DNA of 64,000 nt from Planctomycetota bacterium (GTDB lineage: Bacteria > Planctomycetota > Phycisphaerae > Phycisphaerales > SM1A02): positions 21,239-85,238 of the forward strand of contig JACZRS010000012.1 of the NCBI GenBank assembly GCA_022574595.1, read 5' to 3'. Every line of letters begins with the position of its first letter. Within the stretch, counting starts at the first letter, position 1. Of the stretch, positions 1 through 10,269 are shown in pieces. The position numbers and the translations under genes are program-made. Below the pieces are notes generated by a model, which saw only the letters and a program-made list of their open reading frames with translations, was not told where the DNA came from and did no database searches.

Positions 1-414
1 AAGCGGCGGAGAAAAATAGCCCCATTCTATTGACGGATCCCGAATTGTAGCTACTAGTAGATACAGCGATATGTAGGTGATCCAGACCGCAACAATGAGA
101 AAGAAACAAGTGCTGGCAATGATCATTACTGCTAACTTCAACCTACAATGGCATAGACGATCTTTAGTCATGAACCAAATAAGGAAGATCAAAATCCAAA
201 TCCCAAGGAAGCTTACTCCAGAAATGCGCAAAGCCATTTTCACCGGAAATGTGAAAAAATCCGTCAAATCTCTGAATTCTTCATTCACTGCCCATGGACG
301 CAAAACTAATCCGAAAAACATGATGCCGAATATATACGCATAGACCATCGTCATACCAACAAAGATGCTGCGCAAACCAGGTTGGAGAATCATATTGTAA
401 AGTCGTGAAATCAC
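1..414 (-). CDS. Partial multi-pass membrane protein, unknown family (runs off left edge)
   Basis: An open frame on the minus strand runs from a GTG at 414 (or an ATG at 393) to the window edge with no stop, giving about 138 residues. The translation is clearly membrane-like: a hydrophobic stretch at residues about 15-38 (with VYAYIFGIMFFGL), a second at about 60-82 (SFLGIWILIFLIWF) and a third at about 92-122 (IIASTCFFLIVAVWITYISL), joined by short polar loops. It starts about 46 bases after the stop of the alcohol dehydrogenase gene on the same strand, so it may belong to that operon. I do not recognise the family. The plus-strand frame over the same bases reads as low-complexity basic peptide and is taken to be its shadow. 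Confidence 0.55.
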   Translation of the reverse strand, partial: MISRLYNMILQPGLRSIFVGMTMVYAYIFGIMFFGLVLRPWAVNEEFRDLTDFFTFPVKMALRISGVSFLGIWILIFLIWFMTKDRLCHCRLKLAVMIIASTCFFLIVAVWITYISLYLLVATIRDPSIEWGYFSPPL

Positions 415-460
415 GCATGACACCTTGTATTCGTGTAATCCGTATTTACAACTATCAGCA

Positions 461-1555
461 TTAGTTCGGATCTATTATAGCCTTGGTAACTCGAAGTGCT
501 GCTACATCATCTAGGGCTTTTTGGGCGTCTTTTAATTTGTATCTTGAACCTATAATATCTCTGAAGGGAAATTGTTTGTTGTGCTTTCCAAGCATGCGCA
601 AGGCGCTTGCTACGTGATGAAAATCAGTCCCCCACTGGCCTCGAACATCCGCATGCTTGCAGTTTATATCTATATGTGGATTGATTGTGCAAGAGCCAGC
701 ATCAGTGAAATGCCCCGCAATGACATATATTCCGCCATCACGAAGTAAACTAAAGCCTTCAGGCAGAGCATTGGGGTTGCCGCTGGCTTCAATTATTACA
801 TCAGCTCCGCGCCCATTGGTTATATCATTTACTTTTTCGAGTCGGCATTGAGTCGTTTTATCTTCAATTGATAGAACTATATCAGCGCCAAGTGTTAGAG
901 CAAGATCAAGTCTAGTTTTTGGCGCACCAATAACTATGACTATTGCTGCTCCTCTCATAGAAGCAAATGCAGCTGCGCACAATCCGACCGGCCCAGAGCC
1001 TTGGACAATTACAACATCACCCATTTGTAGATCACTTCGCTCTACCGCAGCAAAGCCAGTAAATAGTCCGCAACCTCCGCCGATTAAATCATCACTGTCA
1101 ATTTCATCAGGCAGCTTGAGCACTCTTACGCCAGGTTTTAGATAAATCTGCTGCGACAAGCCTCCGAGTAGACCATCACTTGCCGAATACGTAATTCCAT
1201 ATACGCGTCTGCTGGGACACCTGTTGGGCTGCCTGGCGATAGTGCAGTAATAGCAGGAATTACATATCTCATGCACATCGTAAAAGGTAACAGTATCGCC
1301 AATTGCCAGCTCATTACCTAAAGCATCTTGCGTTAGGTTACGCATTTCAAGAATGCGTCCAACACTTACATGCCCTGGAATAATGGGGTATGGCACACCA
1401 TCGAGTCGGCCTTGCTGTAAATGAACATCTGTGCCACAAACTTCACTTGCGATAGTTTGCAGTAAAATGCTACCATCTTCCAGAACAGGATCAGCAAACT
1501 CGCGAAGCTCGATCGGCTCATTGGGCCCGGGCATTACCGCTGCGGTTACGGTCAT
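461..1555 (-). CDS. Zinc-dependent alcohol dehydrogenase, MDR superfamily
   Basis: This 364-residue protein is a medium-chain zinc-binding NAD(P)-dependent dehydrogenase. Visible are the catalytic-zinc Cys40 in EVCGTDVH and His62 in PGHVSVG, a structural zinc lobe with CNSCYYC followed by a further Cys in NRCPS, and a Rossmann nucleotide-binding motif GSGPVG near residue 185. The usual GHE motif reads GHV here, so the Glu next to the catalytic His is replaced. Length is normal for the family. The start lies 6 bases after the stop of the PLD-family gene, so the two are probably cotranscribed. The substrate cannot be deduced; the sorbitol/threonine dehydrogenase group is the closest general type. 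Confidence 0.85.
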   Translation of the reverse strand: MTVTAAVMPGPNEPIELREFADPVLEDGSILLQTIASEVCGTDVHLQQGRLDGVPYPIIPGHVSVGRILEMRNLTQDALGNELAIGDTVTFYDVHEICNSCYYCTIARQPNRCPSRRVYGITYSASDGLLGGLSQQIYLKPGVRVLKLPDEIDSDDLIGGGCGLFTGFAAVERSDLQMGDVVIVQGSGPVGLCAAAFASMRGAAIVIVIGAPKTRLDLALTLGADIVLSIEDKTTQCRLEKVNDITNGRGADVIIEASGNPNALPEGFSLLRDGGIYVIAGHFTDAGSCTINPHIDINCKHADVRGQWGTDFHHVASALRMLGKHNKQFPFRDIIGSRYKLKDAQKALDDVAALRVTKAIIDPN

Positions 1556-1561
1556 TGTTAT

Positions 1562-2845
1562 TTACGAAACGAAACTGCCCAGTAGTGCAACGCGCTTGGA
1601 CCAGGCATCGGGTTCATCAGAATGTGTGCTGGTTCTTTCGGCATCTGGAGTTGAAACCCATGGGAAGGTATGTATTTGTTCAATTGCGTGTGAATAGCGA
1701 ACCAAATGATCGAATCTGTCTCTAGATTCACTTGTAAGATCAAAGCCAACCACATCAGAAAGCCGGTGTTGCACGGATTCATCGGCGATAGAAACAAAGT
1801 GGTCCGGTGCCGCACACGCCAGAAATCTTGATAGATCAGCCATAGTCACCCCATCGCGCACCATAAGTGGCGACAATGCGTGACGAATTGTCCCGGCTGT
1901 AGGCTCAGCCGCACATCTTCTTATTGCTGTAAAGACCACCTTGGCGTATGCACGATCATCTCGGATAAAAGCCCGGAATCCAGCGCCCGTAACCTTACCC
2001 ATCCATCCTGAAGGGCCGCGCATACCAAAGAGGTTTGTGTTTATTGCAGGGTCTGACCATTTTTCTGGTCCAGTGTTAAAAGCATCGGACCCGAAGTTGA
2101 TTCCTGCAAGCCAACCCTTGGGACCTGTTAGCGATTCGCAAACTTGTTCTTTGCGCCTATTTTGAGTTTCTAGTAGTGCTTTGAAGTAAGTACCCCATTC
2201 ACAATTTCTAAGCTGCTGCCATGACAATGGTGATGCCCAAGTCTCGTGGCCTGGTTTAATCTCGATAACTTGGTCTACACGATGAGAGCTGCCAGTTATA
2301 CTGAGTGTGTGCTGGGCTTTATCCCATTTCTGTCGATGGGTCTTAGCCATCACTTTATCAATTGGCTTGTGATTAATGCAATCTGACCAATCCAGCAGTT
2401 GCAGAATCGTCTCGCCTGCATCATCCTTGCCGTTGAAGGTACTGGATTCGCAAAGCATGGCCGCTTCCAAGTCGTTTGCTATGGACTCTTGAGTAGCATC
2501 GAAACTGCCTACAATTGCCGCGGTCCACCAATCTGTTTCAGAATCAAAGATATATACCTTTGGATGAAACTGCTCTATGTCACGCGCAGCAAATATGCTG
2601 GGGCTAAATACACCAACATTTACACCGGCTTTTTGCAAATGCGCAACATCATCTGCAGATGTAGCAACTGTCAGGTCTGTGGTAATATTTACTTGTGCGC
2701 CTCGCTTTGCCGCTTTACAAAGCCAAAGTGTCAACTTTTCATCACAGAATGCAGCGACAAAAATGTCGATTCGTTCAGCTGTTTCGCAGTAAAGCTTGAG
2801 GTGAGCGCGAATCTGGCGCGGTGACGACAAGAATTGAGTCGGCAT
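1562..2845 (-). CDS. Phospholipase D-superfamily (single HKD motif) protein with an unrecognised C-terminal domain
   Basis: The longest frame starts at 2968, but the ATG at 2845 is preceded at good distance by AAAGGA and the extra 41 residues have no family character, so 2845 is preferred (427 residues). The N-terminal half reads like a PLD-fold nuclease domain. It has one HxK(x)4D motif (HPKVYIFD, near residue 132) followed by GSFDAT in the place of the usual GS.N. A single motif implies a homodimer, as in Nuc- and BfiI-type nucleases. The C-terminal part (about residues 210-427), with WLAGINFGSDAFNTGP and GPSGWMGKVTG, is not recognised. No methyltransferase or helicase is adjacent, so a restriction role is only one possibility; phospholipase or DNA-repair roles remain open. 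Confidence 0.65.
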   Translation of the reverse strand: MPTQFLSSPRQIRAHLKLYCETAERIDIFVAAFCDEKLTLWLCKAAKRGAQVNITTDLTVATSADDVAHLQKAGVNVGVFSPSIFAARDIEQFHPKVYIFDSETDWWTAAIVGSFDATQESIANDLEAAMLCESSTFNGKDDAGETILQLLDWSDCINHKPIDKVMAKTHRQKWDKAQHTLSITGSSHRVDQVIEIKPGHETWASPLSWQQLRNCEWGTYFKALLETQNRRKEQVCESLTGPKGWLAGINFGSDAFNTGPEKWSDPAINTNLFGMRGPSGWMGKVTGAGFRAFIRDDRAYAKVVFTAIRRCAAEPTAGTIRHALSPLMVRDGVTMADLSRFLACAAPDHFVSIADESVQHRLSDVVGFDLTSESRDRFDHLVRYSHAIEQIHTFPWVSTPDAERTSTHSDEPDAWSKRVALLGSFVS

Positions 2846-3328
2846 TTGAGTCCTTTCAGCAGACGACCGCAGAGCGGATTTTGGTTGCCTAGCCAAAAAA
2901 GCCAGGCTAATTACAGCTATCGCGCCATCCTTGGCGACCCATGACCGGGTATTGATCGAATTCGGCATCTGACCACTATTTGCGTGAATCTACGATCTCA
3001 GGCTCAAATGGTAAGCTTTGACAAGCTATAAACTGCAAAATACGAGATTCCTTGCATTTCTAGCTCTCAGATGACCTTGTAAGGCCAATGATGCACTTGG
3101 CAATTGCCGATGTTTCAACCATGGCCCTAGAGCCTGGTAATAGTCCGCTAATCTCCTTATAGGACTAATTTAGACTGTTTTGAGGCAGTATACGCTTCAT
3201 AGTGGCTATTACCCCGCATCCGGTGACACCGCCGGGCCGAATCATTGAGTCGGTAGGTAGCAAGGGCTATTGTTTAGTATTCAGCCGTAAATGCGCGGGA
3301 TAATCCGCCATGAATCGGGGTTTTAGTT
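2846..3328. other. Intergenic region of about 480 bases
   Basis: This region lies between the divergent PLD-family and FlgI-like genes and should hold promoters for both. The left part (2846-2968) is formally open on the minus strand but reads as a non-conserved extension of the PLD-family gene. I see no RNA gene, no strong hairpin and no convincing sigma-70 box pair. Confidence 0.4.
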
Positions 3329-5227
3329 ATGAACGAGTATTTTGCCAATTTTTCGAAGCGATGTATTTTAAGCCTAGTTGGATGTGCTATAGCACTTGCC
3401 GCAATCGGTTGCACGGGCATTGAAAAAGCACCACCAAGACCTAGATCAGCTCGGGTTGACAAATCAAAATTTAAAATTGACGCCCCGCAAGTAATGCGAG
3501 GTACAGTAGCTTCCCAGGCAATTTTGGATGGTTACAGGCCTGTAGTCGTGCATGGATATGGCGTTATTGTGGGCCTAAACGGAACCGGCTCAAGAGATTT
3601 GCCGCCCGATGTGCGATCATACATGATTCAAGAATGTACCAGAAATGGTGTCGGCCAGGAAAGCTCAGGCTATGGCCAAGTGTCTCCTGAGAGATTTCTT
3701 GATTCGATGGATACCGCAGTAGTAATCGTCGAGGCTCTAATCCCACCCGGTGCCTCTGAGGGTACACACTTTGATGTACGAGTAATTGCACATCCTCTTA
3801 CAAGTACTACCAGCCTTGAAGGTGGTCGTCTTTATACAGCAGATTTGCGGCCAGCGCTTGGCCGGAGATTTCCTCCAACTGGTAGCAGGCAAGCATCCGC
3901 TATTGCGCGGGCAAGGGGAGATATATTCATCAATCCATTTGCAGAACCAGGAGCTACTTCAAGGGACACTATCGAGCGTAGAGGAGGTAGAATTCTTGAT
4001 GGTGGCATCTTAACCAAAGACATAAACCTAAAGCTTCGCTTAGCTACGCCAAATCACGCTGCCGTTTCGTATATGCAACAGGCAATTAACACCCGATTTC
4101 CACAAGAACACAATCAGCGAAAAAAGACTGCACATGGCGAATCGGATGAATCGATCGAAATTAATGTCCCCCCTTCATATCATGACTCCACTGAAGAGTT
4201 CATACAACTGCTTATGCACACTTCTATTAGGCAAGTAAGACCGGAATCTATTGCTGGAACTATTAAACGACATCTACTTGCTCACCCATCAACTGCCATT
4301 GCAGCCTCATGGAGATGGCAGGCAATCGGGCCAAGAGCTCTACCTGTTATTCAAGACCTTTATGACTATCCTGAAGAACTCCCACGGCTAGCAGCTCTTA
4401 GGGCTGCGGCCAGGCTAAATGATCCATATGCAGCCCCGCACCTTATAGACATGGCTGAGAAAGGATCTGGGGATGTACGCTTACAAGCTATGGCATTATT
4501 AGCAGATATGGGTTCAAATCCTCTCATAGACAGAACTCTGCACAAACTCCTAAACGATGAAGATGTGGAAATTCGATTGGCTGCCTATGAAGGGCTCTTA
4601 AATCGTGGCGGTCGGTTTATTGATCGAATTTCAGTTGATGGCAAATTCACTATAGATGTAATCGCCTCAGATAAGCCCATGCTTTATGTCACTCAAATTG
4701 GAAGACCTCGCCTTGCTGTCTTTGGTCCTGATCTTAAAATATCCCAGCCAATTTTTGCAAGTGCATGGTCAAACCGCTTCATTGTCAAAGATCTTGATGA
4801 TGAAACCTTGGAAGTCTATTATCGCAGCCCTAATAGCCAAAAAGGCTCTATAACAAAGGCCAGCCCCAACCTTTACGAGTTCCTTTTTTTCCTTGGCCAC
4901 ACCTCCACTGTTACGGATCCGAGGCCAGGATTAGGTTTTAGCTATGGCGAGGCAATGGGATTGATCCACCAAATTTGGAGGCAAGGCTATCTCAAGGCCG
5001 ATTTCAAGGCCGAGCAGGATCGTATTTTGGCTGCAATTATGAGGCAGCGACGTGATATTAGTGAGGATCTGCGACCGGAATTCGTTGATAGAAATGCTGA
5101 AGGCAACCAATCTCCCCTACAGGAGAACCAGCCGGACGATGTAAGTGAGTTGCAGCTATTAGATCCAGTCACACTTGGACAAGAAATTGATCAGCATGTA
5201 CCTAGAAAACCTCGAACACCCAAGTAA
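3329..5227 (+). CDS. FlgI-like (flagellar P-ring family) lipoprotein with HEAT-like repeats
   Basis: A 632-residue predicted lipoprotein. A signal peptide at residues 8-27 ends in the lipobox AIGC with Cys28. Residues about 55-290 carry the FlgI pattern: HGYGVIVGLNGTGSRDLP, AVVIVEALIPPGASEG, FDVRV, SLEGGRLYTADLRP. FlgI is the periplasmic P-ring subunit of the flagellar bushing. Residues about 330-430 then look like HEAT/PBS-type alpha repeats (AALRAAARLNDPYAAPHLI, LQAMALLADMG, EIRLAAYEGLLNRG), which flagellar FlgI lacks. The C-terminal 200 residues are not recognised. No other flagellar gene is in the window, and the next gene, smc, is on the same strand 147 bases away. The FlgI fold may be used here in another envelope ring. 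Confidence 0.75.
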   Translation: MNEYFANFSKRCILSLVGCAIALAAIGCTGIEKAPPRPRSARVDKSKFKIDAPQVMRGTVASQAILDGYRPVVVHGYGVIVGLNGTGSRDLPPDVRSYMIQECTRNGVGQESSGYGQVSPERFLDSMDTAVVIVEALIPPGASEGTHFDVRVIAHPLTSTTSLEGGRLYTADLRPALGRRFPPTGSRQASAIARARGDIFINPFAEPGATSRDTIERRGGRILDGGILTKDINLKLRLATPNHAAVSYMQQAINTRFPQEHNQRKKTAHGESDESIEINVPPSYHDSTEEFIQLLMHTSIRQVRPESIAGTIKRHLLAHPSTAIAASWRWQAIGPRALPVIQDLYDYPEELPRLAALRAAARLNDPYAAPHLIDMAEKGSGDVRLQAMALLADMGSNPLIDRTLHKLLNDEDVEIRLAAYEGLLNRGGRFIDRISVDGKFTIDVIASDKPMLYVTQIGRPRLAVFGPDLKISQPIFASAWSNRFIVKDLDDETLEVYYRSPNSQKGSITKASPNLYEFLFFLGHTSTVTDPRPGLGFSYGEAMGLIHQIWRQGYLKADFKAEQDRILAAIMRQRRDISEDLRPEFVDRNAEGNQSPLQENQPDDVSELQLLDPVTLGQEIDQHVPRKPRTPK

Positions 5228-5374
5228 AAAGAGATTCAACTAGCAGATAAACGCCCAGCAAAACCTGACCTAAGATTACTTCCCTTAAGCATACTTACGT
5301 ACGTACGCTTTTCATCAATAGTTTTTTACGTTGATTAGACACAAGCCGGCAACGACAGGAGGTCACCGCCGCAT

Positions 5375-8300
5375 ATGCGTCTCGCCAAGATTCAAATAGC
5401 TGGATTCAAGTCCTTTGCCGACCCAATGGAGTTCAGCTTTGATGCGCCCATTACAGGTATCGTCGGACCCAACGGCTGCGGCAAGTCCAATGTAGTTGAT
5501 GCTCTTAGGTGGGTTCTAGGCGAGAGATCAGCTAAGAGTCTGCGCGGCGAAGCAATGATGGATGTCATCTTTGCAGGCTCAGCTAACCGTAAACCACTAG
5601 GTGCAGCAAGCGTAACGCTTACATTTGAAAACCCCATAGTAAATCCCCAGGAAACGGACCCCGCTCAAAGAAGAACTCTTGAAGTTGATACTGAGCAAGT
5701 AGATGTTACTCGCCGTCTCTATCGCGATGGAAATAGTGAATACAGAATCAACGGACGTAAGTGCCGCCTTAAAGATGTAAAAGAACTCTTTATGGATACC
5801 GGCATCGGTTCCAATGCTTACTCGATTATCGAACAAGGTCGAGTCGATGCCATGCTTACCGCCAATCCCGCTCAGCGAAGAGTTATCTTCGAAGAAGCAG
5901 CGGGTATTGCGAAGTTCAAATCACGAAAGATCGAAGCCCAGCGCAGGCTTGAGCGAACTGAAATAAACCTGGTAAGAGTTCGTGAACAGCTCCAGCAAAC
6001 GGAAAAGCGTTTGCGCATCGTTAAACGTCAAGCTGCTAAAGCCCGAAGATTCCGTGAATTAGATACTCGATATAGTGAACTGCGAGTTGATTTAGCGCTT
6101 GATCTATATCACGACTTACAAAAAGAACAAGCTTCGATCAACCAGCAGCTGGAAGCTCTGGAGATTAAACGCCAATCTTTCACATCAGAACTTCAGGAAC
6201 TTGAAGATCAAAAGCAAACCTCAGAGATCTCGAGGCACGATCTTCGAAATGAACTACATGAACTGGAACAAGAACAGGTTGGCCTGATTGCAACCCAAAA
6301 ACATGCGGGGCAAAGACGTATATTTATTGAACGCAACCTTACAGAAGCTAAAGAACAAATCTCTTTTGATCGAACTCGAGTTGCAGAATTAAACGGACGT
6401 ATAGAAACTCTATCACAGCAACTTGAAGATGCACAATTACGCATAGAACAAAGCGATAAAAAAGTTGAACTAGCAGAGAAAAATGTAAGCGACAGTGGAG
6501 ACGAATGGAATCGATTGCAGGAACTACTTGTAACTGCTCAAGAAGAAGAAGAAAAAATTCGTGAATCTGCCAACCGCACTCAGCACCAAAGAGCGCAGCT
6601 TGGCGCACGAGTTGAATCATTAGACGGTCGGCTTAAAGGACTAACCGAACAAACAGAGAAATTGGCGTCAAGAGCCGAATCTTTAGCTAAGGAATTAGAA
6701 GAAGCCAAGACGCAGCACCAACAAGCTGTTGAGGCCAACCAAGCAGGCCAAGAAGAAGTTGATCGACTTGATGCGCAGCTTCAAGAGCACGAATTGGCTG
6801 CTAATGAACTCGGTGATAAAGAAGCATCACTCTCACAGCAAATTGCTGACTTGCGCCATGAGCTTGCTGGACTTGATTCGCGCAGGCATCTTCTTCAAGA
6901 GATGCTCCAGGCACGCGAAGGTCTAACCAACGCTGTTAGAACTATTCTGGATAATTCCCAGCAATTTTCCAGTGTGAAAGGTCTGCTTGCAGATTCCATT
7001 GATACTGATCGAACAAATGCACCATTGATCGAAGCAGCATTAGGATCAAATATCGATCTGCTTCTCGTTGAAGATCAGCCGGCCGTAGAGAGCCTTAAGA
7101 GAAGTTTGCGTGATGAAAATGGAACGGTTCGTTTCATCGCTCAGGAAATAACAGATAATAATTATCAATCTGATCACATTTCACAACAATTCCCTGAATG
7201 GGCAACTCCAATACTATCGTTAATCCGTGTTCAGCCACACGCAAAGGATGCACTGGAAAGATTACTGGGTAAGACACTTGTTGTGCCGGATATTGGCGCA
7301 GCAATGTTGCTGGCATCAGGACTATTTGCGGATTGGCGCTTTGTAACTAAAGCCTGTGATGTCATAGAAGTTGATGGCAGAATTACTATTAAGTGTAACG
7401 GAGCTACTTCGTCAAGCGGTGGCTGGTTATCTCGACGTGCCGAACAAGCGGAATTAACAAGAAGGTGCCGTGAGCTTCAAGATGGTATCGAGTCATTTAC
7501 CAGTGAGCTAAGCAAACTGCAGGCTCTATCTGAGCAGGCTCAACAGCGTCAAGATCAAGTGACGGATTCCTTGCACGCTGCTAGACGTGAAGTAATACAG
7601 ACGCAGTACCAAGCTCAAAGAAATGCCAACGAAATGGCACGTATTGAACGCGAATGTACTGGTTTAGAAGCTGAGCATGTGGAACTTTCTCAGCGAATAG
7701 CTCAACTCAGTGAAGAACGAGCTGAAATTTGTGAGATGATTAAAGAATTTGATCGCAAAGTAGATGAGCTAAATAAAGCTGCTGTAAGCGCAAGGCAGCA
7801 CTTGCAAATAGTCTCTAACCAATGTCAAACCGCACAAGAAAGACTAACGGCTGCCCGCGTTGAACTAGGACAGACTTCTGAGCAAGCGGATGCTACCAAG
7901 CGAGAAAAGCGACATATAGAATTGGCAGTGGAAGAAACTAAACGCCAACGTGATATCTCCCATGAATATCTATTATCACGTAACTCGCAGGTTCAGCAAT
8001 ATGAAGCTGGCATTGCCGAGGCGTTAGCGGATATCGCAAGTGCTGATAAGCGCCAAGCGGAAGTGCAAATTGCCATCGTGCAGCTAACACAGCAAATCCA
8101 AGAGTCAGCTCAACTGGTTGAGCAAGCGGCAATTCAATTAAATGAAGCCCGCAGTAAGGCAGCTAAGCTCGATCGTGAATATCATGCTGCTCAAATATCT
8201 CAGCGCGAACTCGAAGTTAAGCTCGAATCACTCGAAGAGCGAACTTTACAAGATCTTGAACTCGATCTTACCCTGGAATATCCACAACACCAGGAGCTGC

Positions 8301-9154
8301 GCAACAAAGATGACTTTGTGCAGATTGATCGTGATGCAGTCCAATCGGAAATCGATGGGCTAAGACAAGATTTGCGTAAACTTGGTAACGTCAACATAGA
8401 TGCGATAGATGAAGAATCAATGCTCGAGGAGCGCAATTTTGATTTGGCTGCTCAGGTTGAAGATATTGATGACGCTAAGAAGCAGCTAGATTCACTAATC
8501 GAAAATCTTGACGTTACAAGTCGTAAGTTGTTTGAAGAGACTTTCAATAAGATCAAGGAGAACTTTGCAGGCCCCAAAGGCATGTTCCGCAATCTCTTTG
8601 GTGGTGGTAGTGCTGATCTGATGCTAATTGCGGATGAAAGTGGGAATATTGATTGGCTCGAATCGGGCATTGAAATCAAAGCTAAGCCGCCGGGCAAAGA
8701 GCCGCGTGTAATCAGCCAACTTTCAGGTGGCGAAAAATCGCTCACCGCAGTTGCGCTTCTCATGGCCATCTTCAAGTCCAAACCATCACCATTTTGTATT
8801 CTTGACGAGGTAGATGCTGCACTTGATGAAGCTAACGTCGAACGCTTCTGTAATGCGCTTACTCCATTTTTAAATGAATGTCATTTCATAATTATCACGC
8901 ACCATAAACGAACCATGCAAACTTGTGATTTCCTCTACGGCATAACCATGCAGGAACGTGGTGTATCCAAACAAGTTTCCGTTAAACTCGAACAAGTTAG
9001 TGCTGATGGTACAATTGATGCTGTTGTGAATGATAAATTGGATGAGATTGCACCAACTACAAGCAACGGTAAAGCTGAAAAAGTACGTGAATCGATTATT
9101 GAAGCTAAACCGGTTGCTACTCCGATCAAGTCTGAAACTGCCTCAAGAGACTAA
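5375..9154 (+). CDS. smc: Chromosome segregation ATPase SMC
   Basis: This 1259-residue protein is the bacterial SMC subunit of the Smc-ScpAB condensin, which organises and segregates the chromosome. Visible are the N-terminal Walker [10 protein letters not shown] (residues 31-39), a first long coiled coil (about 165-505), a hinge domain around 520-680 ([21 protein letters not shown]-like), a second coiled coil to about 1020, the ABC signature LSGGEKS (about 1116) and Walker [17 protein letters not shown] (about 1141). A polar tail of about 50 residues follows the ATPase head. The start at 5375 is preceded by an excellent AGGAGGT. The length is slightly above the usual 1150-1200 residues. No scpA or scpB is in view. 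Confidence 0.97.
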   Translation: MRLAKIQIAGFKSFADPMEFSFDAPITGIVGPNGCGKSNVVDALRWVLGERSAKSLRGEAMMDVIFAGSANRKPLGAASVTLTFENPIVNPQETDPAQRRTLEVDTEQVDVTRRLYRDGNSEYRINGRKCRLKDVKELFMDTGIGSNAYSIIEQGRVDAMLTANPAQRRVIFEEAAGIAKFKSRKIEAQRRLERTEINLVRVREQLQQTEKRLRIVKRQAAKARRFRELDTRYSELRVDLALDLYHDLQKEQASINQQLEALEIKRQSFTSELQELEDQKQTSEISRHDLRNELHELEQEQVGLIATQKHAGQRRIFIERNLTEAKEQISFDRTRVAELNGRIETLSQQLEDAQLRIEQSDKKVELAEKNVSDSGDEWNRLQELLVTAQEEEEKIRESANRTQHQRAQLGARVESLDGRLKGLTEQTEKLASRAESLAKELEEAKTQHQQAVEANQAGQEEVDRLDAQLQEHELAANELGDKEASLSQQIADLRHELAGLDSRRHLLQEMLQAREGLTNAVRTILDNSQQFSSVKGLLADSIDTDRTNAPLIEAALGSNIDLLLVEDQPAVESLKRSLRDENGTVRFIAQEITDNNYQSDHISQQFPEWATPILSLIRVQPHAKDALERLLGKTLVVPDIGAAMLLASGLFADWRFVTKACDVIEVDGRITIKCNGATSSSGGWLSRRAEQAELTRRCRELQDGIESFTSELSKLQALSEQAQQRQDQVTDSLHAARREVIQTQYQAQRNANEMARIERECTGLEAEHVELSQRIAQLSEERAEICEMIKEFDRKVDELNKAAVSARQHLQIVSNQCQTAQERLTAARVELGQTSEQADATKREKRHIELAVEETKRQRDISHEYLLSRNSQVQQYEAGIAEALADIASADKRQAEVQIAIVQLTQQIQESAQLVEQAAIQLNEARSKAAKLDREYHAAQISQRELEVKLESLEERTLQDLELDLTLEYPQHQELRNKDDFVQIDRDAVQSEIDGLRQDLRKLGNVNIDAIDEESMLEERNFDLAAQVEDIDDAKKQLDSLIENLDVTSRKLFEETFNKIKENFAGPKGMFRNLFGGGSADLMLIADESGNIDWLESGIEIKAKPPGKEPRVISQLSGGEKSLTAVALLMAIFKSKPSPFCILDEVDAALDEANVERFCNALTPFLNECHFIIITHHKRTMQTCDFLYGITMQERGVSKQVSVKLEQVSADGTIDAVVNDKLDEIAPTTSNGKAEKVRESIIEAKPVATPIKSETASRD

Positions 9155-9167
9155 AAGATCTCCATCG

Positions 9168-10025
9168 TTATTTATTACAACAATTAGTCGCAAAAGCGCA
9201 AAGCTCATCTAGCAGCAATTGAAACTCTGGGCTGGGATCCTGGTCATTTGGCAGTGGGTTTGGCGTATTAAATACATGATCACCACCTGCAATTCTAAGA
9301 ATCTTCGCGTCATCATGTGCAGCATTAACAATTTTCTCAGCCGATTCAACCGGTACTGTGGGATCATCTTCACCGTGAATTACCAGTAGCGGACATGTGA
9401 TACTGCCTACTAATGCCAGTAAATCGTGAGCTATTGGATCTTCTTGTTGCTCAGTTAGTGCTATCTTACCAACCCGCAAATCCTGGCCGGTTCGAGATGA
9501 GGGCGAAACAATGAAGCCATCTTCAAGTAGCTGCTTCACTGCTTCAGGTGGAAGATTTAGACATTGACAAGGAGCCGCTGCAGTCACAACGCCTGCTGGT
9601 TGAGTGAATGTTGAATCATTAGCATATCGACCCGCAGTTAGCAGCACCGACACCCCACCGCGCGAATGCCCAAATATAACATAAGGCAATTTACCGCCCG
9701 CCAAACGGCCATCGGTTATGGCTTCAATAACCGCTCGACAATCAAAGACCTGTTTGTTCCACGTATCACGTTCAAAAAGATCAGTTCGCTCAAACGTAGC
9801 GATATTGTTCGTCATACCCGAGTGGCTGAAGTTAAAGCGATGCGCAATAAACCCCTCTACCGCTGCTGTTTGAGCAATCCGCGGAAACATGCCATAATCT
9901 TTATACCCCTTAAAACCATGCGCGATGACAACTACTCCGCGCGCATCCTCATCAGGCAAATGCACATTACCAAGAATCTCCTGCCCATCCGCCCCCGGAA
10001 GTGTCCAATGTTGGTTACTTGACAT
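9168..10025 (-). CDS. Alpha/beta hydrolase (dienelactone hydrolase/S9-like)
   Basis: A 285-residue cytoplasmic serine hydrolase with the alpha/beta fold. The oxyanion strand VVIAHGFKGYKD, the nucleophile elbow GHSRGG (Ser121), an acid in GEDDPTVPVE (Asp near 223) and a catalytic His in GGDHVF are all visible. AGAGGAG lies 6 bases before the ATG. It is convergent with smc, only 13 bases separating the two stops. Similar proteins are annotated as hydrolases linked to OsmC or as acyl esterases; the substrate is unknown. Confidence 0.85.
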   Translation of the reverse strand: MSSNQHWTLPGADGQEILGNVHLPDEDARGVVVIAHGFKGYKDYGMFPRIAQTAAVEGFIAHRFNFSHSGMTNNIATFERTDLFERDTWNKQVFDCRAVIEAITDGRLAGGKLPYVIFGHSRGGVSVLLTAGRYANDSTFTQPAGVVTAAAPCQCLNLPPEAVKQLLEDGFIVSPSSRTGQDLRVGKIALTEQQEDPIAHDLLALVGSITCPLLVIHGEDDPTVPVESAEKIVNAAHDDAKILRIAGGDHVFNTPNPLPNDQDPSPEFQLLLDELCAFATNCCNK

Positions 10026-10159
10026 GTAAACTCCTCTACATCAAATGCAACAATTCAGTTGCACAAGCATAGCGAATTAACATGAATTGGGTACAAAGCA
10101 GAACATGCATCATTTTAGGCATTAGGGCAAGTACCTTTGTGCATCCGATTTGAGGGTGG

Positions 10160-10251
10160 GTGCCATGCACAGCGAGTCTTCGAGTCGTGCGTGCAGTTGG
10201 TGTGACAAACTTAAATGCACTGACAACTCGAAGACTCGCTGTCAGTGGCAC
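10160..10251. repeat. Long inverted repeat A (hairpin with 26-base arms)
   Basis: The left arm at 10160-10185 (starting GTGCCATGCACAGCGAG) is the reverse complement of the right arm at 10226-10251, except for a three-base block, with a core of 17 exactly paired bases around AGCGAGTCTTCGAGT. About 40 bases separate the arms. The unit resembles the paired GTGGCA...TGCCAC elements common in planctomycete intergenic DNA and could fold as RNA or act as a mobile palindrome. Confidence 0.75.
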
Positions 10252-10269
10252 CGGAGACTCAATTCTTCA

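Noticed and set aside
77-343. Plus-strand 88-residue open frame
   Set aside because: It lies antisense to a minus-strand frame with three clear membrane helices, and its own translation is low-complexity basic sequence.
1558-1815. Minus-strand 85-residue open frame
   Set aside because: It overlaps the PLD-family gene in another frame and has no family features.
2399-2824. Plus-strand 141-residue Cys-rich open frame
   Set aside because: Antisense to the PLD HKD region, which has recognisable motifs; the Cys residues have no zinc-ribbon spacing.
1562-2845. Complete restriction-modification or defence island at the left end
   Set aside because: Only one PLD-family gene is present, next to a metabolic dehydrogenase; no methyltransferase, helicase or toxin-antitoxin partner is visible.
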